NCBI RefSeq assembly: GCF_049310905.1
Contig: NZ_JBMEMN010000001.1
Span: 186,001-250,000 of the forward strand
DNA from: Gudongella sp049310905
Lineage (GTDB): Bacteria; Bacillota; Clostridia; Tissierellales; Tissierellaceae
Direction: 5' to 3'
Length of the DNA stretch: 64,000 nucleotides
This document shows positions 1-7,073 of the stretch, piece by piece. The translations under genes were made by a program, and so were the position numbers. The notes below the pieces were generated by a model. That model was not told where the DNA came from. It searched no databases and worked only from the letters and a program-made list of their open reading frames with translations. How positions within the stretch are numbered: position 1 is the first letter of the stretch; each line of letters begins with the position of its first letter.

Positions 1-1597
1 CAACAGTTATTTGCACAGGAATACCAATAAGTTCTCTGTCGTTGAACTTTACTCCTGGTCGTTCGTTTCGGTCATCCAAGAGAACTTCAATACCCACCTT
101 CTTAAGGTTCTCATATATTTTTTCTCCCAGTTCGACCTGCTCTTCATTCTTTATATTTACAATTGTAATAATTGCATGATAAGGTGCGATTACAAATGGC
201 CATACTATTCCCTTTTCATCGTGGTACTGCTCAACTACAGCCGCTACACTCCTGGATACACCAACCCCGTAGCTTCCCATTACAAAAGGCTTCTCTTTGC
301 CGTTTTCATCCAGATATTTAGCTTTTAAACTGTCGCTGTATTTAGTTCCAAGCTGGAATATGTTTCCTACTTCGATTCCTCTGTCAAGGTACAAATGCTC
401 GCCACAGGACGGACAAATGTCATTTTCTTCAACCATCAGAAGGTCCTCCACAACTTCACCTTGGAAATCTCTTCCGTAATTCACGTTTATATAGTGGTAG
501 TCTGTTTCATTGCCTCCTACAACCATGTTTTTAATAGTTGTAACTCGTTTATCAACAAGAAGCTTCGTTCCATCAAGGAGACCAACTGGCCCGGTAAAGC
601 CTTTGTTTGCACCTGATATTTTCTTGATTGTATCTTCTTCAGCCATTTCAAGCTCATGTCCTGGAATCATTAGATAATTTGCAAGCTTGGTTTCACTAAG
701 TTCTCTGTTTCCAGGTATTACAACTACAACCGGTTCTCCTTGCGCCAGGAATACAAGAGCCTTCCCAAACTTATATTTGTCAGTATTGAAGAAGCCAACA
801 AGAGCCTCAATTGTCTTTACTTCTGGAGTTTGAACCTTATCCATCTCTTTCTCAACTTCGTCAGACTGAGGAATTGAATAGATTACCTTGGCCTTTTCAT
901 CAGTAGCAGCATAATCACAGCTCTTACAATAGGCAATGACTCCTTCTCCAACATCACTCATGGCAGTGAACTCATGGGATACACTTCCTCCCATCGATCC
1001 TGAATCACCCTCAACAACCTTGTAGTTTAGTTTAAGTCTTGTAAATATTCTGTCGTAAGCATCCCACATATTCTGGTATGCAACTCTCATGGCATCTTCA
1101 TCCACATCGAAGCTGTAGGCATCCTTCATAATAAATTCTCTACACCTCATCAATCCAAATCTAGGGCGTTTTTCATCTCTGTACTTAGTCTGAATCTGAT
1201 AGAGGTTTAGTGGAAGTTGCTTGTATGACTTTATCTCATCCTTTATAAGATCAGTAAAGTACTCCTCGTGAGTTGGCCCAAGACAAAACTCACGGTCGTT
1301 TCTATCCTTAAGTCTCCACATCTCAGGACCAAAGTTTTCCCATCTTCCTGATGCTTCCCAAAGCTCCCTTGGTTGTATTGCTGACATAAGCAATTCTTGG
1401 GAATCCGAAGCATCCATCTCTTCCCGTACGACCTGTTCCACTTTCCTGATTGACCTGTAACCAAGAGGAAGGTAGGAATAAACTCCACTTACAAGTTTTC
1501 TGATCATCCCTGCTCTTAAAAGCAACTGATGACTTGGTATCTCTGCTTCTGAAGGAACCTCCCTCAAAGTAGGCATGTACATTTTAGACATTTTCAT
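1..1597 (-). CDS. proS: Prolyl-tRNA synthetase, 3' end cut by window edge
   Basis: Charges tRNA-Pro with proline in the cytoplasm. Translation of the minus strand from ATG at 1597 gives 532 codons without a stop; bacterial-type ProS is about 570 residues, so roughly 40 C-terminal residues lie outside the window. Visible class II motifs include GLMRCREFIMKDAYSF (motif 2 region) and GSYGVGVSRSVAAV (motif 3), with the editing insertion between them (a CxxC..CPSCGEH stretch follows it). The start is set by AGGTGA a few bases upstream (minus strand). The gene follows a T-box leader, so uncharged tRNA-Pro is expected to switch it on. It lies downstream of ispD-ispF on the same strand. Identity is very secure. 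Confidence 0.97.
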   Translation of the reverse strand, partial: MKMSKMYMPTLREVPSEAEIPSHQLLLRAGMIRKLVSGVYSYLPLGYRSIRKVEQVVREEMDASDSQELLMSAIQPRELWEASGRWENFGPEMWRLKDRNDREFCLGPTHEEYFTDLIKDEIKSYKQLPLNLYQIQTKYRDEKRPRFGLMRCREFIMKDAYSFDVDEDAMRVAYQNMWDAYDRIFTRLKLNYKVVEGDSGSMGGSVSHEFTAMSDVGEGVIAYCKSCDYAATDEKAKVIYSIPQSDEVEKEMDKVQTPEVKTIEALVGFFNTDKYKFGKALVFLAQGEPVVVVIPGNRELSETKLANYLMIPGHELEMAEEDTIKKISGANKGFTGPVGLLDGTKLLVDKRVTTIKNMVVGGNETDYHYINVNYGRDFQGEVVEDLLMVEENDICPSCGEHLYLDRGIEVGNIFQLGTKYSDSLKAKYLDENGKEKPFVMGSYGVGVSRSVAAVVEQYHDEKGIVWPFVIAPYHAIITIVNIKNEEQVELGEKIYENLKKVGIEVLLDDRNERPGVKFNDRELIGIPVQITV

Positions 1598-1724
1598 ACT
1601 TTTCACCTCATTCTGTATTTTATTAAAAACAAGAAAAGCAAACGAGAAACACTAGATGGCTTTTCCTGATACTCCTATATTGAAGGTTACTGATTGAAAA
1701 AAATTGAACGACTATAATGACAAT

Positions 1725-1950
1725 AAAAAAACCTTTCATCTCACCAAGAGACGAAAGGTATATTCCGCGGTACCACTCTTATAAACCCATTGGGTTCACT
1801 CAACAGCTGTAACGTAGCCAAACGTTCCGTTTTGTCGGAAAGCTCCGGGACAGGTTCCTGCATCAGAGGGACAGAAATCTTCCAGCCTTGGATTTCCTCT
1901 CTTGGACCATGATACAATAATAGCTCCCATCAAAGCTAATAATGATTAGT
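1725..1950 (-). promoter_or_regulatory. T-box leader of proS with terminator/antiterminator
   Basis: The minus strand carries the hallmark T-box sequence GAGTGGTACCGCGGAA (1762-1777), followed at once by a 12-bp hairpin (1731-1759, loop around CTTGG) and a run of T (1725-1731), that is the terminator of the leader. Upstream a long stem I region spans about 1815-1945. A GAACCTG loop at 1851-1857 offers CCU (1852-1854), a proline codon, as the specifier, which fits the downstream gene. T-box RNAs sense uncharged tRNA and form the antiterminator. The T-box core is certain; the exact specifier and 5' end are my reading. Confidence 0.93.
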
Positions 1951-2448
1951 TTACACAAAAACGTCTTTATTGTCAATTGATTTTTCAAGCAAACAAGTGC
2001 TATATGAGGATATCCCTTCCTCTCGGCCTTCAAAGCCCAGCTTTTCAGTGGTAGTTGCCTTCAGACCAATGTCCTCAACTGGGACATTCAGAATCTTTGC
2101 TATGTTTTCTCTCATCTGGTCGATATATGGTGCTAGCCTTGGTCTTTGTGCAGCAATTACATTATCTGCATTAACCAACCTATAGCCTTTTTTCATCATC
2201 ACTTCATAGACCCTTTCCAGTAGAACCATGCTTGAAATGTCCTTGTAAGCCATGTCCGTATCCGGAAAGTGCTTTCCAATATCACCTGCGCTCATGGCAC
2301 CCAATATTGCATCCATAAGGCTGTGAACCAGAACATCCGCATCAGAGTGACCTAAAAGACCCATTTCGTGAGGGATTTCGACTCCTCCGATTATAAGCTT
2401 TCTACCTTCAACAAGCTGGTGAACGTCATATCCAATTCCTACTCTCAT
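1951..2448 (-). CDS. ispF: 2-C-methyl-D-erythritol 2,4-cyclodiphosphate synthase
   Basis: Fifth step of the non-mevalonate (MEP) isoprenoid pathway, closing the cyclic diphosphate with release of CMP. At 165 residues it has the usual length. The metal ligands are visible: D8 and H10 in GYDVHQL and H42 in GHSDADVLVHS; PDTD also matches the family. The start is given as ATG at 2448; an in-frame TTG one codon upstream (2451) is possible because the AGGAAG box serves either. It lies 10 bases after ispD, so the two are surely co-transcribed, probably from the carD promoter. The proS T-box leader begins directly after its stop. Confidence 0.96.
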   Translation of the reverse strand: MRVGIGYDVHQLVEGRKLIIGGVEIPHEMGLLGHSDADVLVHSLMDAILGAMSAGDIGKHFPDTDMAYKDISSMVLLERVYEVMMKKGYRLVNADNVIAAQRPRLAPYIDQMRENIAKILNVPVEDIGLKATTTEKLGFEGREEGISSYSTCLLEKSIDNKDVFV

Positions 2449-2461
2449 CAAGCTTCACTTC

Positions 2462-3184
2462 CTAGTCTCTTCCCAAGATGCTTAAAGTCTTGTCCTTGAC
2501 AATGGACTCGGCGACCACAAGATCTTCAGGAGTTGTGATTTTTATGTTGTCGTAGGTACCCATAATCATCCTGACGGGGTATCCCTTTTTTTCAACGAGA
2601 GAGCTGTCGTCGGTACCTAAAATCCCCTCGGAGATGGCGTATTCATAACCTTCCTTCAATAGATTGATCTGGAAGCACTGCGGAGTCTGTGCTGCCCACA
2701 ACAGAGCCCTATTGGGTGTATGGTGCACCTTGTTTTCTTCTTCAATTACTTTTATGGTGTCCTTTAGTGGCACACCTACTACACAGGCACCAAATTCCAG
2801 AGCGCCCTTAATCCCATCTATTATGGATTCCATCCTTACAAAAGGCCTTGCGCCGTCATGAGTTAGAACTATGTCAGTTCTTTCATTCAATGCCATGATA
2901 CCGTTATATATGGAATCTTGCCTCTCCTTGCCGCCTTTTATGATGTTTGTCACTTTTCTGAAGCCGTACTTTCTAACAATTTCCTTGCGACAGTACTCTA
3001 CTTCCTGCTCCTTGGACACAACGATAATCTCGTCAACATACTTACATGCCTCGAACTTCTCGATTGTGTGGGCAAGTATTGGCTTATTGTCAATGACAAT
3101 AAACTGTTTGTTTATTTTGCTGCCCATTCTATTGCTCATTCCTGCAGCAGCAATTATCACTGACACGAAATTTTCCTTATACAT
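2462..3184 (-). CDS. ispD: 2-C-methyl-D-erythritol 4-phosphate cytidylyltransferase
   Basis: Third step of the MEP isoprenoid pathway, transferring CMP from CTP to methylerythritol phosphate. The 240-residue protein starts with the nucleotide-binding glycine-rich loop (AAAGMSNRMGSKINKQF, residues 12-28) and has the conserved THDGARPFV segment near residue 105. An AGGTGG-type ribosome binding site precedes the ATG. It is followed by ispF after 10 bases and preceded by yacL, carD: a gene order common in Clostridia. No anomalies seen. Confidence 0.96.
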   Translation of the reverse strand: MYKENFVSVIIAAAGMSNRMGSKINKQFIVIDNKPILAHTIEKFEACKYVDEIIVVSKEQEVEYCRKEIVRKYGFRKVTNIIKGGKERQDSIYNGIMALNERTDIVLTHDGARPFVRMESIIDGIKGALEFGACVVGVPLKDTIKVIEEENKVHHTPNRALLWAAQTPQCFQINLLKEGYEYAISEGILGTDDSSLVEKKGYPVRMIMGTYDNIKITTPEDLVVAESIVKDKTLSILGRD

Positions 3185-3230
3185 TTGACCACCTCAACAA
3201 ACAATTGATTGAAAAGAATTCAGTCATCCT

Positions 3231-4337
3231 CTAGCTTACCTTGTCATACAATGATTTAGGTTTTGCAAATATCATGCGTCCAGCGGATGTTTGCAGTACT
3301 GATGTTACAATGACGTCAATCGTTTCTCCAATAAACTTTCTACCTGATTCTACTACTATCATGGTGCCATCGTCAAGATATGCAAGACCCTGGCCTGCTT
3401 CCTTGCCGTCTTTTACAACTTGAACTACCATCTCTTCTCCTGGCAGCACAACTGGCTTTACTGCATTTGCCAACTCATTTATGTTTAGCACCTCAATTCT
3501 GTGAACCTCGGCAACCTTGTTAAGATTATAGTCATTGGTGATTACTTTCCCTTGCATATACTGAGTCAGCTTCAAGAGCTTAGAATCAACTTCATTTACT
3601 TCCGCGAATTCTTTCTCATGGATAATGATCTCAGTATCCAATTCATTTTGAATTCTATTAAGTATGTCAAGTCCACGTCTTCCCCTGTTTCTCTTGAGTC
3701 CATCAGATGAGTCTGCAATATGCTGAAGCTCTTCCAGTACGAATACAGGAATCACCAATGGCCCTTCAATAAACCCGGTTTTCACTATGTCGGCAATTCT
3801 ACCGTCAATTATTACACTTGTATCAAGAATTTTGGGGCAAGCACCTGATACTACTTTCGTTTCCTTTTGATTTTTCTTCCCCGTTCCTATGTTGCCCGTG
3901 AAATTACCCAATGATGTCGTAATGTCCTCAATATTTCTGTTTGGTATTGTTACTCCCAGATATCCGAAAAGCAGATACAAGACTATTGAGGCAATAACTC
4001 CCAGATAGGGAATATTCAACCTATAGATGGGTTGACTTATAAGGGTTGCAACTACAAGACCTACTATCAGTCCCACAGCTCCAAGCGCGATATTCTGGAT
4101 TGAAAATTTTTGTAGCTCTCCTTCGATAATTCTGGCTATATTCTGACCTTGCCTTAAAATTTTAGTAGAAAAAATAAAAAATATAATTCCAAAGACAGCA
4201 ATAAAAATTAAAATTGCAGCAAGCTCAGCCACGCCAGTGACATTTACCAATTCAAGGTTCTTGAACCCAGTGTATGCAAGATAACCCAAAAGCATACCAA
4301 AGAGTCCAATCAGAACCCTGGCTATTTTTTTAACCAT
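3231..4337 (-). CDS. Membrane-anchored PIN/TRAM domain protein (YacL family)
   Basis: A 368-residue protein with about four hydrophobic segments in the first 125 residues, then a PIN-type nuclease fold (starts ILDTSVIIDGRIADIV, with the conserved Asp residues of PIN domains) and a C-terminal TRAM-like beta domain (about residues 295-360, GQGLAYLDDGTMIVVESG). This is the architecture of Bacillus YacL, which is often annotated as a PilT-like ATPase or PIN-domain protein. The true substrate is not established; the domains suggest a membrane-bound RNase. It sits between carD and ispD, the typical position for the family. Confidence 0.9.
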   Translation of the reverse strand: MVKKIARVLIGLFGMLLGYLAYTGFKNLELVNVTGVAELAAILIFIAVFGIIFFIFSTKILRQGQNIARIIEGELQKFSIQNIALGAVGLIVGLVVATLISQPIYRLNIPYLGVIASIVLYLLFGYLGVTIPNRNIEDITTSLGNFTGNIGTGKKNQKETKVVSGACPKILDTSVIIDGRIADIVKTGFIEGPLVIPVFVLEELQHIADSSDGLKRNRGRRGLDILNRIQNELDTEIIIHEKEFAEVNEVDSKLLKLTQYMQGKVITNDYNLNKVAEVHRIEVLNINELANAVKPVVLPGEEMVVQVVKDGKEAGQGLAYLDDGTMIVVESGRKFIGETIDVIVTSVLQTSAGRMIFAKPKSLYDKVS

Positions 4338-4404
4338 AACTACACCTCCTGATTTTTCATAGTCTTCATTATAAACCTATTGGATATGATTTGCCAGTAT
4401 AAGT

Positions 4405-4995
4405 TTATTCATCAACTTTTTCTTCAACTTTTTCTTCAACTTTTTCTTCAGTTTCAACTACTTCAACTACTTCCACTACTTCGACGATATCTTCTTCGTC
4501 TTCAACAATGCCTTCATTTTCCATTATTTCCTTGTCTACAAGCTTTTCAATATCTTCGTATTCTTGGTCTGTAACAAGTACCAACTCTGAAAGAAGCATC
4601 TGTTTTGCATTGCTCAGCATTTTTCTCTCCCCGGTTGAAAGGCTTTTTTCCTTATCCAGCAGAGTAAGGTTTCTTACAACAGAAGCAATTTCGTGAATAT
4701 CTCCAGTTTTTATTCTGTCCATGTTGATTCTATATCTTCTGTTCCAATTCTGAGGCATCTTAGTCTTATGTCCTCTAAGAATGGACATGATGTCTTCAAT
4801 TTCTTCCTGAGAAATTATTTCCCTTACGCCAACCTCATCAACATTCGATACAGGAACCATTACCTTCATATCACCAATAGGCATCTTGATTATAAAATAC
4901 TCCCTTTTCTCCCCTAAAATTTCTTTGGTCTCGAGCTTTTCAATAACTCCTGCACCGTGCATAGGATAAACAATTTTATCGCCAATTTTGAACAT
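4405..4995 (-). CDS. carD: CarD/CdnL family RNA polymerase-binding regulator
   Basis: CarD-type proteins bind the beta subunit of RNA polymerase and stabilise open promoter complexes. The N-terminal RNAP-interaction domain is clear (FKIGDKIVYPMHGAGVIEKL, then EYFIIKMPIGDMKVMVPV), followed by the helical domain (PQNWNRRYRINMDRIKTGD, ending about residue 155). The remaining tail is unusual: a run of acidic repeats, VVEVVEVVETEEKVEEKVEE, encoded by short tandem DNA repeats at about 4408-4490. The start is set by GGGGAGG upstream, and a sigma-A promoter lies at 5031-5059. It is probably the first gene of the carD-yacL-ispD-ispF unit. Confidence 0.92.
   Translation of the reverse strand: MFKIGDKIVYPMHGAGVIEKLETKEILGEKREYFIIKMPIGDMKVMVPVSNVDEVGVREIISQEEIEDIMSILRGHKTKMPQNWNRRYRINMDRIKTGDIHEIASVVRNLTLLDKEKSLSTGERKMLSNAKQMLLSELVLVTDQEYEDIEKLVDKEIMENEGIVEDEEDIVEVVEVVEVVETEEKVEEKVEEKVDE
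4408..4490 (-). repeat. Short tandem repeats encoding the acidic CarD tail
   Basis: On the plus strand, ACTTTTTCTTCA-like 12-mers repeat three times (about 4416-4451), followed by CTACTTC 9-mer repeats. On the coding strand they give the (V)EEKVEEK and VVEVVE series at the CarD C terminus. Perfect 12-base repeats of this kind can expand or contract by slippage without changing frame, so the tail length may vary between strains. The repeats are visible; variation is inferred. Confidence 0.8.
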
Positions 4996-5030
4996 ATTAA
5001 AACCTCCCCATAGTATTTCCTCATCATACT

Positions 5031-5059
5031 ATTATAACGCAGATTTGCTCATAAGTAAA
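5031..5059 (-). promoter_or_regulatory. Sigma-A-type promoter of carD
   Basis: On the minus strand TTTACT (5054-5059) and TATAAT (5031-5036) are 17 bases apart, and the carD ATG follows 36 bases downstream of the -10. The -10 is perfect; the -35 matches at four of six positions. It faces the promoter of the gene starting at 5215. Confidence 0.7.
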
Positions 5060-5153
5060 GTTAATATATTATCATAGAAGGATAAATTCTGTCAATATTA
5101 TTTTGAATTAATGACCGTATCTTAATATCTTTATCAGCTTACCTATTTTCAAT

Positions 5154-5183
5154 TTGACAACCCGCTGTGATAGACCTTATAAT
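5154..5183 (+). promoter_or_regulatory. Sigma-A-type promoter of the 5215 gene
   Basis: A perfect TTGACA (5154-5159) and a perfect TATAAT (5178-5183) with an 18-base spacer, 31 bases upstream of the start codon at 5215. AGAGGAGG at about 5202 is the ribosome binding site. This is one of the strongest promoter matches in the window. Confidence 0.82.
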
Positions 5184-5214
5184 TAAATTGAGAACTTAAC
5201 AAGAGGAGGTCCCT

Positions 5215-5622
5215 ATGGTTAACTGGACAAACAATGAAAATCTAATAGAAGAATTACAGGATCAGGTTTCTGGAACACTTGTAAGACATAAAAGCATCCT
5301 TGACATTATGACAAAACTTGATGAATACAATGCCAGAATCAACAGAGCAGTAGCAAAATCCGTAACATCCTGTGGATGTATTAAAATCGAAGCAGAAAAG
5401 CAGGATATCAGTTCTGAATCTCTTAGCGACGCATTGACAAAAGTGGATTCACACGTTGTAGGCGAAATATGCCCCAACTGCAAGGAAGTCCTTGAGCAGG
5501 AAATTGGAGCATACATTTATTTTCTTGCTTCCTTGGCAAATACTCTGGATTTCAGTCTTAAAGAAACCGTCGAGAAGGAACTAAACAGAACCAGAACCCT
5601 TGGAGTTTACGGGATGAAGTAA
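5215..5622 (+). CDS. Small cysteine-containing protein, DUF1573-like
   Basis: A 135-residue soluble protein with no signal peptide. It contains a CGC motif (TSCGCIKI, about residue 59) and a CPNC motif (EICPNCKEV, about residue 84), which could bind a metal such as zinc; the rest looks helical. Short clostridial proteins of this shape are, from memory, annotated as DUF1573-domain proteins, and no function is established. Codon use is normal, the AGAGGAGG ribosome binding site is strong, and it has its own promoter and terminator, so it is a real, single-gene unit. It is one of few plus-strand genes here, convergent with radA. Confidence 0.7.
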   Translation: MVNWTNNENLIEELQDQVSGTLVRHKSILDIMTKLDEYNARINRAVAKSVTSCGCIKIEAEKQDISSESLSDALTKVDSHVVGEICPNCKEVLEQEIGAYIYFLASLANTLDFSLKETVEKELNRTRTLGVYGMK

Positions 5623-5641
5623 AAATCGAATAAAATTTACA

Positions 5642-5675
5642 AGACACTCTGAAAGTTTTCAGAGTGTCTTTTTTA
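5642..5675 (+). terminator. Rho-independent terminator between the 5215 gene and radA
   Basis: A 12-13 bp perfect inverted repeat (GACACTCTGAAA and its complement, 5643-5668) followed by TTTTTT. It ends the plus-strand gene; on the minus strand the T-tract is poor, so for radA it would be weaker. Confidence 0.9.
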
Positions 5676-5676
5676 A

Positions 5677-7044
5677 CTAAAATACCTTGTTCAATACATC
5701 CTTTAAGGTTCTCAACTTCATTACCTTTAAGTTCTCAAGCCTTGTTCCTTCAGAGTAATCGCCAGATACAAACGCTAGCCTTATTCCCATTCTGTCTGCC
5801 TCACGAAGCCTGGCATGGAGTGATGGCACCTTCTTTAACTCCCCAGTCAAACCTACATCTGCAAGAAACACAGTATCGCTTCCTACAGGTCTGTCATAGA
5901 CGGAGGAGACAATACTTACAATCACAGCCAGATTGGCAGAATGCTCCTTGAGTTTGATTCCTCCCGTTGTCTTAATAACAACATTTTTGTCGTAAAGAGG
6001 GATTGCACCCCTTTGTTCAAGTATTGACACCAAAGTGTTCATCTGTTCTCTTTTCATTGACTCGCCAATTCTCGCTGGATATGGAGTGAAAGATGGTGAT
6101 ACCAAAGATTCAACTTCAAGAAGGATAGGCCTTGTTCCTTCTCTTACTACAGTTAATGCACTTCCTGAAACCTGATTCTCATCAGATCGTTTTGTCATAA
6201 AATACTCAGATGGGTTGTCAATTGAAACCATCCCATCCTCAGTCATATTGAAAAAACCCATTTCACCGGTTGAACCGTATCTATTCTTGGTTGAGACAAG
6301 ACTTCTAAGCTCTTCACCGCTATCGCCTTCAATTATCAGCACGGTGTCCACAAGATGTTCCAATGCTCTTACTCCAGCCAGCTCATCGTCCTTGGTCATT
6401 TGCCCAACGATAAATACTATCCTTGGTTTGTCCGGTCGCTTGGCGATCTTGACAAGTTCATAGGCACACTCCATTGTCTGTGTCGGGGAGCCTGCCCTTG
6501 ATGTTGGAAATTCATCCAATGTGAATGTCTGGATACTATCAACAATAATAAATCTCGCATCAGTTCTTTCGATTATTTCCAGTACAGAGTTCAAGTTGTT
6601 GTCAGAAACTACGTGAAGATCGTCGTGAATCTCCTTTAGTATCCTGTCAGCTCTTGACTTGATCTGAGATGTTGACTCCTCACCGGAGGCGTATAGAGTC
6701 TTTATGCCCTGTCTTGCCAGATCATTTGCAACCTGGAGAAGCAGAGTGGATTTGCCGGCACCTGGCTTGGCAGTAAGAATAGTGATGGAATCCTTTATGA
6801 TTCCACCTCCCATAACCCTGTCAAACTCATTGATGGAGGTTTTGACTCTCTGGCTGTTAGTTGTCTCTATCTTGTTAAGTCTTTCTGAATTAGCAGAAGA
6901 TCTTTTTTTTGTCCTAGAACTATCTTCGCTTCTATCCACCTCCTGGAATGAGCCAAAAGCGCCGCACTCAGGACACCTTCCCATAAACCCAACCATTTCA
7001 TATCCGCATTCACTGCATCTGTTGATTTTACTTTTCTTTGCCAA
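5677..7044 (-). CDS. radA: DNA repair protein RadA (Sms)
   Basis: RadA is a RecA-like ATPase that helps branch migration and processing of recombination intermediates. The 455-residue protein has an N-terminal zinc finger (CSECGY...CPECGAFGSF, residues 9-30), a Walker A motif AKPGAGKST (about residue 92), the RadA-specific KNRYG motif (STKNRYGSTGEMGFF) and a C-terminal Lon-protease-like domain. It starts with TTG at 7044, supported by GGGGGGAG upstream. It follows clpC after 29 bases, as last gene of the ctsR-mcsA-mcsB-clpC-radA cluster, a common order in Bacillota. Here disA, often next to radA, is absent. Confidence 0.96.
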   Translation of the reverse strand: MAKKSKINRCSECGYEMVGFMGRCPECGAFGSFQEVDRSEDSSRTKKRSSANSERLNKIETTNSQRVKTSINEFDRVMGGGIIKDSITILTAKPGAGKSTLLLQVANDLARQGIKTLYASGEESTSQIKSRADRILKEIHDDLHVVSDNNLNSVLEIIERTDARFIIVDSIQTFTLDEFPTSRAGSPTQTMECAYELVKIAKRPDKPRIVFIVGQMTKDDELAGVRALEHLVDTVLIIEGDSGEELRSLVSTKNRYGSTGEMGFFNMTEDGMVSIDNPSEYFMTKRSDENQVSGSALTVVREGTRPILLEVESLVSPSFTPYPARIGESMKREQMNTLVSILEQRGAIPLYDKNVVIKTTGGIKLKEHSANLAVIVSIVSSVYDRPVGSDTVFLADVGLTGELKKVPSLHARLREADRMGIRLAFVSGDYSEGTRLENLKVMKLRTLKDVLNKVF

Positions 7045-7073
7045 TAAATTCTCCCCCCGGCTCCCTTTGTCAT

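Noticed and set aside
11..328. Plus-strand frame at the left edge
   Set aside because: Antisense to proS, which is supported by motifs and codon use.
4380..4574. Leucine-rich plus-strand frame
   Set aside because: It is the reverse reading of the CTT/TTC repeats of the carD tail.
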